6,267 nt of DNA from JAEUKQ01 sp044227605 (GTDB lineage: Bacteria; Pseudomonadota; Alphaproteobacteria; JAEUKQ01), in the NCBI GenBank assembly GCA_044227605.1, contig JBGAWJ010000089.1, positions 1 through 6,267 of the forward strand. The letters are read 5' to 3'. Under the pieces are notes generated by a model. That model searched no databases, was not told where the DNA came from, and worked only from the letters and a program-made list of their open reading frames with translations. The translations under genes were made by a program, and so were the position numbers. This document shows, piece after piece, positions 1 through 5,378 of the stretch (its first letter is position 1; each line of letters starts with the position of its first letter).

Positions 1-12
1 AATAGCCTAACA

Positions 13-657
13 TTAAGAATGATGGGCAAAAATGTCCACTTCTTCTAACCCCATCAAATCCAGATGGATGCGGGTATTTAAGAAATGGAAACAATTTTTG
101 GCGATATCTAAACGCCCTTCGCGCTTTAAAAGGACATCTAATTTTTCCTTGAGCATATGCAAATATAAAACATCGGAGGCCGCATATTTTTGTTGATCCA
201 CTGTTAAAGTAGCGGCCCCCCAATCAGAAGATTGTTGTTGTTTAGATATTTCAATCTCCAGTAAATCTTTACATAAATCTTTTAATCCATGCCGATCGGT
301 AAAGGTACGCACTAACTTCGATGCAATTTTGGTGCAATAGACAGGGGTGCAATCAACACCCAGGTAAAACTTGAGTACGTGCAAATCAAAGCGGCCAAAA
401 TGAAATATTTTTTGTATAGCGGGATTTTCCAGCATTTTTTTTAAGCGAGGGGCATGATACGGTTTTTGACTGGGCGAAAATTGTACTAAATGGCAAACAC
501 CATCGCCCCCCGATAATTGGATCAGGCATAAACGGTCGCGCTGGGGCTTTAATCCCATGGTTTCGGTATCAACCGCAACAGAATGGGTAAAATTGACGCC
601 TTCTGGCAAATCATGCTGATGTAGGAATATTTGCGGCGTTAAAACATTTTGTTGCAT
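13..657 (-). CDS. rnd: Ribonuclease D-type 3'-5' exonuclease (DEDDy family, short form)
   Basis: This complete 214-residue protein should be a cytoplasmic exonuclease that removes nucleotides from RNA 3' ends, classically trimming tRNA precursors with two metal ions. All DEDDy residues are visible: D30 and E32 in VAVDTETMGL, D91 in FHFGRFDLHVL, and Y158 with D162 in YAASDVLYL. The HRDC domains of the roughly 370-residue enterobacterial RNase D are absent, which matches the short version common in alphaproteobacteria. The start codon is the only ATG that fits the N-terminus. An AAGGA lies 14 nt upstream (672-676), farther away than usual, so initiation may be modest. The gene lies 63 nt downstream of a tRNA-Leu on the same strand with no clear terminator between them, so some expression may come from the tRNA promoter. 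The family assignment is secure. The tRNA-trimming role is inferred from family and context. Confidence 0.95.
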   Translation of the reverse strand: MQQNVLTPQIFLHQHDLPEGVNFTHSVAVDTETMGLKPQRDRLCLIQLSGGDGVCHLVQFSPSQKPYHAPRLKKMLENPAIQKIFHFGRFDLHVLKFYLGVDCTPVYCTKIASKLVRTFTDRHGLKDLCKDLLEIEISKQQQSSDWGAATLTVDQQKYAASDVLYLHMLKEKLDVLLKREGRLDIAKNCFHFLNTRIHLDLMGLEEVDIFAHHS

Positions 658-704
658 TCTTGCTGTAAGATTCCTTATTTGCGGCTTTTATCTAGAGATT
701 ATCG

Positions 705-719
705 GTAACCAGCAGTTAC
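705..719 (-). other. Small hairpin just 3' of tRNA-Leu (not a clear terminator)
   Basis: GTAAC and GTTAC form a 5-bp stem with a 5-nt loop, immediately downstream of the tRNA CCA end on the minus strand. The stem is short, AT-containing and not followed by a T run, so it does not look like an intrinsic terminator. It could be a 3' trailer structure that influences processing, or chance. It matters because without a terminator here the tRNA transcript can continue into the ribonuclease D gene. Confidence 0.25.
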
Positions 720-720
720 A

Positions 721-807
721 TGGTGCCCAGAATAAGACTCGAACTTACACAACCTTGCGGTTACAGGTACCTGAAACCTGCGCGTCTACCAATTCCGCCA
801 TCTGGGC
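721..807 (-). tRNA. tRNA-Leu (anticodon CAG)
   Basis: Read on the minus strand, this is an 87-nt class II tRNA that decodes CUG. The acceptor stem GCCCAGA (801-807) pairs perfectly with TCTGGGC (725-731), followed by discriminator A and an encoded CCA (721-723). The D arm contains the AATTGGTAGA sequence typical of bacterial tRNA-Leu. The anticodon stem CAGGT/ACCTG is perfect around loop TTCAGGT, which places CAG at positions 34-36. A long variable arm (AACC-GCAA-GGTT) shows the class II form. The T arm carries TTCGAGT between GTAAG and CTTAT, with one G-U pair. The class II shape and anticodon make the leucine identity firm. A promoter lies just upstream and ribonuclease D just downstream. 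A 76-codon plus-strand reading frame across this tRNA (720-950) is not a gene. Confidence 0.97.
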
Positions 808-841
808 ATAAACAAAGGTTGAATGATAAGCCTTCCAGGCT

Positions 842-870
842 GTTATGGGTAAAAACTTACGAATTGTCAA
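842..870 (-). promoter_or_regulatory. Sigma-70-like promoter of the tRNA-Leu gene
   Basis: The minus strand has a perfect -35 hexamer TTGACA (865-870), a 17-nt spacer and a -10 hexamer CATAAC (842-847, 4 of 6 matches to TATAAT). Transcription would start near 835, giving a leader of about 28 nt before the mature tRNA 5' end at 807, which RNase P would remove. The position and consensus match make it a convincing promoter for the tRNA, and possibly also for the ribonuclease D gene behind it. Confidence 0.65.
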
Positions 871-913
871 CCGATTTACCGCTTCGGCCTACCCACGCCA
901 TTCGGGGATATGA

Positions 914-973
914 TCAGAACAGGGCAGTTAGGGAGGAAAAAATAAAATAAAGGCCCAAGCCATAGGTTTTCAC
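914..973 (-). CDS. Possible 19-residue hydrophobic small ORF with a strong ribosome binding site
   Basis: A minus-strand GTG at 971-973 is preceded by AAAGGAGGA, close to the full anti-Shine-Dalgarno complement, with only about 4 nt of spacing (AGGAGGA at 977-983). The frame encodes 19 residues, MKTYGLGLYFIFSSLTALF, ending in TGA at 914-916. It is rich in aromatic and aliphatic residues, like a tiny membrane peptide or leader peptide. No function is recognised. The reading frame is too short to support by coding statistics, and only the ribosome binding site argues for it. It sits between the NDUFA9-like gene start and the tRNA promoter, pointing towards the tRNA. It may equally be chance. 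Confidence 0.2.
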   Translation of the reverse strand: MKTYGLGLYFIFSSLTALF

Positions 974-1063
974 GTATCCTCCTTTACTTTCAGGCCTGCA
1001 TACGAGTAAATTCAGAAGGGTATATGTAATGTATTCTTATAAAAATGAAGAAAAGCGGTCTTT

Positions 1064-2005
1064 ATGATAAAAATGATCACGGTTTTTGGCGGAAGCGGTT
1101 TTATTGGACGTTATTTGATCCCCTTGCTCGCGAAACAGGGGTTGATAATCAGGGTTGCCGTGCGGCATCCTGAACGGGCATTATTTTTAAAACCCTTTGG
1201 GCAATTAGGGCAGATTAGCCCGATTGCTACAAATATCCGTGATGCACGATCGGTTGGAAATGTCATAAAAGGGTCGGATATTGTCGTTAATTTAGTGGGT
1301 ATCTTGTATCAAAGGGGAAGCCAGCAATTTAACAATATCCATATACAAGCAGCGGAAAATATAGCCAAGGCTGCAAAGGAATACGGCGTTCAACGCTTCA
1401 TCCATGTATCGGCCTTGGGTGCATCCGCGCAATCAGCCTCACTCTATGCCCGCACAAAAGCTGTGGGTGAAATACAGGTAAGGCAAATTTTTCCACAAAC
1501 CACCATTGTTCGCCCCAGTGTTATTTTTGGCCCGGAAGATAAGTTTTTAAACCGCTTTGCCCGGATTGCCCAACGAAGTTTATTTTTACCCCTTATCCAG
1601 GGGCATACGAAATTCCAGCCTGTTTTTGTCCAAGATGTTGCCCAAGCAATCATCCAATGTTTGGCTGATAAGGGCACCCAAGGAAAAACCTATGAATTAG
1701 GGGGACCGAATATATACGAATTTCACCAACTGCTCCGCTATGTATTGCAGGTGACGCATCGGCAACGTTGGTTGCTGAGGATCCCCACCATGCTTGCTAA
1801 AATAGTGGCTTGGCTAGCAGAATTTTTACCCAATCCACCTTTGACCTGTGACCAAGTTAGGCTGCTGAAATATGACAATGTGGTTCAGGCGCAGGCCCTG
1901 TCATTCAAGGATTTAGGCATGCAGCCGGCTCCCTTAGAGTTAGTGGCACCCGAATATCTACAGCTTTATATGTCCCAGCGTTATTTGAAAAATAATGCCC
2001 TGTAG
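1064..2005 (+). CDS. NDUFA9-like NAD(P)-binding protein (atypical SDR)
   Basis: This 313-residue Rossmann-fold protein resembles the NDUFA9 accessory subunit of mitochondrial complex I, whose homologues are common in alphaproteobacteria. The dinucleotide-binding glycine motif GGSGFIG is at residues 9-15. The core continues with a DIVVNLVGIL strand (72-81), HVSALGA (114-120), YARTK (Y128, K132, so the SDR YxxxK pair is kept), and IVRPSVIFGPED (148-159). A C-terminal substrate-type domain follows, with a hydrophobic stretch around 236-258. In mitochondria NDUFA9 binds NADPH at the peripheral-arm junction and helps assembly. A complex I role in bacteria is inferred from homology, and other NAD(P)-dependent sugar or quinone chemistry cannot be excluded. 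The ATG at 1064 has only a weak purine-rich upstream sequence. An in-frame ATG at 1073 is an alternative start. It is probably cotranscribed with the SDR gene 2 nt downstream. Confidence 0.88.
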   Translation: MIKMITVFGGSGFIGRYLIPLLAKQGLIIRVAVRHPERALFLKPFGQLGQISPIATNIRDARSVGNVIKGSDIVVNLVGILYQRGSQQFNNIHIQAAENIAKAAKEYGVQRFIHVSALGASAQSASLYARTKAVGEIQVRQIFPQTTIVRPSVIFGPEDKFLNRFARIAQRSLFLPLIQGHTKFQPVFVQDVAQAIIQCLADKGTQGKTYELGGPNIYEFHQLLRYVLQVTHRQRWLLRIPTMLAKIVAWLAEFLPNPPLTCDQVRLLKYDNVVQAQALSFKDLGMQPAPLELVAPEYLQLYMSQRYLKNNAL

Positions 2006-2007
2006 CA

Positions 2008-2922
2008 ATGGTGCCCATAATTAAACCATCTGCCTGTTTTTGTTTCGGTCTTGGCTACACGGCTGGGTTTCTTATGAAAAAACTGCAAAACCAAGGCTGG
2101 GCGGTGGGGGGCACTGTCCGTGATCCGGAGAAACATAAAAAACTTTTAAAAAACGGTTGTTCCGCTTACCTCTTAAGCCCCTCACATCCAATCAAAAATT
2201 TATCCAGCCTTCTTCAGGGCTATACCCATGTGTTATTTTCTATCCCGCCTGACTGCCATGGCCACGATCCTTTTTTAAGGGATTATCAGGATGCTTTTAG
2301 GGAAATGGGGCACCTAGCTTGGATCGGTTATTTGTCAGCGACTAGTGTTTATGGGGATCAGCAAGGAAAGTGGGTGGATGAAAATACCCCCCCGAACCCC
2401 AGCACGGACCGGGGCCATAAAAGATGGTCAGCTGAGAAAGAATGGTGGCTCCTGCATCGACAATCCCAACTGCCCATCCATGTATTTCGTTTATCCAGCA
2501 TTTACGGCCCTGGCCGGAACGCTTTGGCAAACGTTCTTGGGGGGAAGGCCAAGCTGATTGATCAGCCCGGGCAGATATTCAACCGGCTTCATATTGATGA
2601 TATTATCCAGGTTTTATGGGCTTCCATGCGACAGCCAAGGTCGGGGGCGGTTTATAACTTGGCGGATGATTTTCCTTCATCTCCCGCGGAAGTGATCCGG
2701 TATGCGTGCCAGCTGCTAGGGACGAAAGATTTGTTGCCAACCTCCCTTGATGACCCTGCTATCTCTGAAATGACCCGAAGTTTCTATCAGGAAAATAAAA
2801 GAGTCTCGAACCGGCTGATCAAGGAGGAGTTGAAGGTGGAACTTTTATACCCTTCTTACCGCGAGGGGCTTGAGAATTTATGGATCAACAGGGCAACCGC
2901 CTCCAGCCATAAAGAAACATGA
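2008..2922 (+). CDS. Atypical SDR-family NAD(P)-binding protein (YeeZ-like)
   Basis: This 304-residue protein begins with the dinucleotide-binding motif FGLGYTAGFL (13-22, GxGYxA type). Later motifs are HVLFSIPP (74-81), YLSATSVYGDQQGKWVDE (108-125), FRLSSIYGPGRN (160-171) and NRLHIDDI (192-199), in the order seen in YeeZ-like members of the extended/atypical SDR group. A YxxxK catalytic pair is not seen after the SATSVYG strand, where GHKRWSAEKEW (136-146) stands instead. The protein may therefore bind a nucleotide without classical SDR redox chemistry. No substrate is known to me. The ATG lies 2 nt after the stop of the NDUFA9-like gene and has no clear Shine-Dalgarno sequence, which suggests translational coupling. 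The last 22 codons overlap the convergent hydrolase gene. The fold is well supported; the function is not. Confidence 0.85.
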   Translation: MVPIIKPSACFCFGLGYTAGFLMKKLQNQGWAVGGTVRDPEKHKKLLKNGCSAYLLSPSHPIKNLSSLLQGYTHVLFSIPPDCHGHDPFLRDYQDAFREMGHLAWIGYLSATSVYGDQQGKWVDENTPPNPSTDRGHKRWSAEKEWWLLHRQSQLPIHVFRLSSIYGPGRNALANVLGGKAKLIDQPGQIFNRLHIDDIIQVLWASMRQPRSGAVYNLADDFPSSPAEVIRYACQLLGTKDLLPTSLDDPAISEMTRSFYQENKRVSNRLIKEELKVELLYPSYREGLENLWINRATASSHKET

Positions 2923-3653
2923 TGGGGCTGTGATAAGCGGTGATCGCCATCTTTAATAATGGTTAAATGGCTATGCGGGTTGCTCGTTTGCTTTAGAATA
3001 TCAAAAGACAACTGCCAAGGCACTTCCTGATCCAGCAAACCATGGAACAACCATAGAGGGTGTTGTAAGGAGGAAAGTTTGCCATTCCCTAAAATCAGAA
3101 AACGCCGGGACTGTTCTATAAAATAGGCGCTAATAGGATAGGGGGTGGGACTATAGGGCGAATGGATCACGGTTGTGCCCTGCTGTTGTAGGGCTTGTTT
3201 TTGGGGGGCGGACAGGGAAGGTAGGATAAGTTTTTCCGTGAAATCCGGTGCTGCTGCTAAACCAATATGGGCGATAATACGCTGGGGCCTAGATAACCCC
3301 ATCAAAGCCATTAACCAACCCCCCATGCTGGAACCCACCAAAATTTGTGGCCCCGTTGTCAAGCGGTCTAATAAAAACAGGCAATCCTCCAGCCATTCCG
3401 CGATTGAAAATTCGCCAATATCCCCTGCCGATAACCCATGTCCACGATAATCAAACCGTAAAAACTGTTGTCCACGCTCAGTACAAAAATTCCTAAGTGA
3501 TGATGCTTTACTGCCGGTCATACAGGAATGAAATCCGCCCAGGTAAATGATGCCTGGATTGTTACCGGGGATATATTCATAAGCTAATTGTAAATTCGGC
3601 GTTATGGGTATTTTCTGAAAATTGGGGTCAGAAATAAGAGTAGGCAAAATCAT
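2856..3653 (-). CDS. Alpha/beta hydrolase (ABHD10-like serine esterase/thioesterase)
   Basis: This complete 265-residue alpha/beta-hydrolase has a recognisable catalytic triad: nucleophile S109 in the elbow GSSMG (107-111), acid D208 in LLDQEVPW, and base H238 in DGDHRLS. YLGGF (37-41) probably supplies the oxyanion hole, and RFDYRGHGLSAG (66-77) is the usual strand-loop before the elbow. The compact form with a small cap resembles ABHD10-type hydrolases, which cleave acyl thioesters or glucuronide esters in animals. The bacterial substrate is unknown. No signal peptide is seen, so it is probably cytoplasmic. The start lies 9 nt after the cytochrome c stop, and no Shine-Dalgarno sequence is visible, so it is likely translated from the same messenger. 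Its 3' end overlaps the opposing SDR gene by 67 bp. Fold and active site are clear; substrate class is a guess. Confidence 0.87.
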   Translation of the reverse strand: MILPTLISDPNFQKIPITPNLQLAYEYIPGNNPGIIYLGGFHSCMTGSKASSLRNFCTERGQQFLRFDYRGHGLSAGDIGEFSIAEWLEDCLFLLDRLTTGPQILVGSSMGGWLMALMGLSRPQRIIAHIGLAAAPDFTEKLILPSLSAPQKQALQQQGTTVIHSPYSPTPYPISAYFIEQSRRFLILGNGKLSSLQHPLWLFHGLLDQEVPWQLSFDILKQTSNPHSHLTIIKDGDHRLSQPHHVSLWLEAVALLIHKFSSPSR

Positions 3654-3662
3654 GCAATAAAT

Positions 3663-4202
3663 TTATGGGGCGGTTGGTAAAGCTAAGGGGGTGTCGCTTT
3701 GCAAACGCAGCCAAGCAATCAGATTAGCACGCTCTTGCAGTTTTTTGAGGCCAGCAAAAGCCATTTTTGTACCTGCAACATACCCTTTCGGGGAGTACAA
3801 AAATTGGTTCAATTCTTCATAGCCCCAGTTTTTATTTAAGGCCAGTATGGCTTGGCTATAACTGAATCCCTCTATATGCGCGGCTTTACTGCCGACAATA
3901 TTCCATAAATTCGGACCAATCTTAGTGGGACCACCTTTGGTAAAACTATGGCAACTGGTACAGCGTTTAGAAATGGCCTCCCCTGCGGCAACATCTGCGG
4001 TTGCAAGCAATGCACTGACCGGATCTATAACGGTTGCACCCGTATTGTCGCCAGCGGTGGTATGAATCGGATCTGTTTGGACAGAGGCTTCCAAGGAGGC
4101 AGGCTCGTGGATAACCATTTTACCTACCTGCATAGATACCATCAAGGTCAATGCGCCCAACAAAACTGCCGCGGCAATTTTATTCATTTCAAAAGAATAC
4201 AT
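3663..4202 (-). CDS. Membrane-anchored class I cytochrome c (CycM/c552-like)
   Basis: With the start chosen here the protein has 179 residues. A short cytoplasmic start MYSFEMNKI leads into one hydrophobic anchor (about residues 8-31), then a linker of about 40 residues rich in T, D and A, then a mitochondrial-type cytochrome c domain in the periplasm. The haem site is CTSCH (C81, C84, H85), and the sixth ligand is M147 in GTKMAFAGL. KIGPNLWNIVG matches the usual region after the haem motif. Such proteins carry electrons from the bc1 complex to a terminal oxidase. The frame is open up to 4259, but the ATG at 4202 is preferred because AGAGG (4213-4217) lies 10 nt upstream and because alphaproteobacterial members start MxSFExNKI. 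The internal ATG at 4187 is a weaker alternative. It is probably cotranscribed with the hydrolase. No clear promoter was found. Confidence 0.94.
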   Translation of the reverse strand: MYSFEMNKIAAAVLLGALTLMVSMQVGKMVIHEPASLEASVQTDPIHTTAGDNTGATVIDPVSALLATADVAAGEAISKRCTSCHSFTKGGPTKIGPNLWNIVGSKAAHIEGFSYSQAILALNKNWGYEELNQFLYSPKGYVAGTKMAFAGLKKLQERANLIAWLRLQSDTPLALPTAP

Positions 4203-4570
4203 GCTCTTCATTCCTCTGAACTCATACATAAATAAGAAATTGTACCCTTCAAATCCCAATTTTTTTGTAGCGGCTTACCCCAATTTCACTTATAATCCCA
4301 TCATTCAGAATAGAATAACATTTACCAGGCCTGGAGGGCTGTGTTGACGCGGCACTATGTCGCATATTAATAATATCACGGCAGCTCAGGACTAAATTTC
4401 TTAACTCCTGATGGGGCTTGCTGTCTGCAATTTTTTACATTGAACGCCATTTGATGTTTTAAAATTGCCCGCCCATTTTATCAACCATGCCTCGTATTCA
4501 GCCTATAAGATCGCACATCTGGCTTTAGAAATAATGGCAAGAAAATTTAAGGAAGACAAAGGACTTTAGA
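4203..4570. other. Divergent intergenic region with inverted repeats; no gene supported
   Basis: This 368-bp gap separates the divergently transcribed cytochrome c and DUF6134 genes and should hold both promoters. Plus-strand candidates are a perfect TATAAT at 4291-4296 lacking a good -35, and a TTGACG at 4344-4349 followed by AT-rich -10-like sequence around 4365-4376. A third is TTGATG at 4451-4456 with TTTTAT 19 nt on. None is convincing alone. Inverted repeats include the 10-bp palindrome CCAGGCCTGG (4325-4334), the hairpin GCGGCA-CTA-TGTCGC (4349-4363, one G-U), and TCAGGA/TCCTGA (4386-4391 and 4406-4411). A T run is present at 4431-4436. Short frames in this gap have no coding character. 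A small RNA is possible but unproven. Confidence 0.4.
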
Positions 4571-5290
4571 ATGATGGGAATAACAAGTTTCTTTTTACAT
4601 CCCCGCGGTTTTTGGAAAAACCGGATAAATTCTTTAGGGAAAAAATGGATTTTATGGACTGGTCTAGTGATCAGCTTGTTTGGTTATACCGCCAGCACCG
4701 AGGCACAGCAAAATCCGGTACAACGGCAAATTGCTTATGATGTTTGGCGTAACGGCAAAATAATTGGTTCCTATGTTTTGGCCTTCAATCCCCAAGGAAA
4801 ACAATTACGGGTGACTGTTGATTGGGACATCAAAATTAAGGGAGTTATCTTCACTTTGTATAGATCCGAACATCATTCGGAAGAAATATGGGAGGGGAGG
4901 CAACTGATCTCCCTCATCAGTTCCACTAATGATAACGGTAAAAGGCGGCAATTTTCATGGAGGCAAAATAACAAAACCGCTGAAATCATCTTTGATGATC
5001 ATACCGTCCCGACCACCCTTGGGTTGTTCCCTACCAGCCTGTGGCAGCCCGATACAATTAAGCAAACAGTCTTGCTCGATACGGTCAAAGGGAAATTAAG
5101 GCAGGTCAACATAGAATATCAAGGGACAGAGAGCATTGTGATCGCGGGTCAGTCCTTCCCAACAAAACATTATTTGGTTTCGGGGGAAATGACCCGGCAT
5201 GTTTGGTATGGGATGGATCAAGATATTGTCCAAGTGTCTTTCCCGGCGTCAGACGGGTCGATGATTATCATCCGAAAGCGTTTGCCATAA
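4571..5290 (+). CDS. Exported DUF6134 family protein
   Basis: This 239-residue protein has an N-terminal export signal with an unusually long positively charged start (K16, R18, K24, K25), a hydrophobic core at about 26-39 and likely cleavage near TEA-QQ (45/46). The mature part is beta-rich and matches what I recall of DUF6134. It has IAYDVWRNGKIIGSYVLAF (54-72), then alternating strands with VDWDIKIKGVIFTLYR (83-98), a charged SEEIWEGRQLISL segment (103-115) followed by TNDNG (119-123), and a C-terminal WYGMDQDIVQVSF (212-224). No enzyme motif is apparent. The role is unknown, and a periplasmic or envelope location is inferred from the signal. AAAGGA (4558-4563) sits 7 nt before the first ATG; the adjacent ATG at 4574 is also possible. 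The gene is followed after 88 nt by an exported DUF4139 gene on the same strand with no terminator seen between. Confidence 0.8.
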   Translation: MMGITSFFLHPRGFWKNRINSLGKKWILWTGLVISLFGYTASTEAQQNPVQRQIAYDVWRNGKIIGSYVLAFNPQGKQLRVTVDWDIKIKGVIFTLYRSEHHSEEIWEGRQLISLISSTNDNGKRRQFSWRQNNKTAEIIFDDHTVPTTLGLFPTSLWQPDTIKQTVLLDTVKGKLRQVNIEYQGTESIVIAGQSFPTKHYLVSGEMTRHVWYGMDQDIVQVSFPASDGSMIIIRKRLP

Positions 5291-5365
5291 TTTAGCCATA
5301 AAGGGATCATAGGCTCAAAAATATGTTAGGAAGAACAAGCGTTTTCTCAACGGTTAATTAATGGC

Positions 5366-5370
5366 AAGGA
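5366..5370 (+). promoter_or_regulatory. Ribosome binding site that fixes the DUF4139 gene start
   Basis: AAGGA lies 8 nt upstream of the ATG at 5379. An in-frame ATG at 5361 would add six residues but has no Shine-Dalgarno sequence before it. It would also put the ribosome binding site inside the coding sequence. The 5379 start gives a compact, normal signal peptide. Confidence 0.65.
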
Positions 5371-5378
5371 AGCAGCAA

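Noticed and set aside
720..950. 76-codon plus-strand reading frame
   Set aside because: Its first third lies on the antisense of tRNA-Leu and the rest crosses the tRNA promoter; the translation has no domain character.
1444..1677. Minus-strand open frame of 77 codons
   Set aside because: It lies wholly inside the NDUFA9-like gene, whose motifs are intact in the other frame.
720..2017. The 10-mer ATGGTGCCCA occurs at the tRNA-Leu 3' end (720-729) and again at the start of the second SDR gene (2008-2017), suggesting an attachment-site duplication
   Set aside because: A 10-nt match is expected many times by chance in 6 kb, the flanks differ, and no integrase or foreign cargo lies between the two copies.
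2342..2557. Short open frames on both strands within the YeeZ-like gene
   Set aside because: They cover conserved SDR motifs in the true frame and have no recognisable content.
3175..3450. 91-codon plus-strand frame
   Set aside because: It is antisense to the hydrolase gene, covering its conserved GSSMG region.
3948..4235. 95-codon plus-strand frame with several cysteines
   Set aside because: It is the antisense of the cytochrome c N-terminal half, including the haem motif and membrane anchor.
4203..4259. N-terminal extension of cytochrome c to the ATG at 4259
   Set aside because: The extra 19 residues have no family counterpart, and a suitable AGAGG precedes the ATG at 4202, which gives the family-typical start.
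5323..5361. 12-codon upstream ORF ending in TAATG before the DUF4139 gene
   Set aside because: It has no convincing Shine-Dalgarno sequence, and the ATG it overlaps (5361) is not the preferred start.
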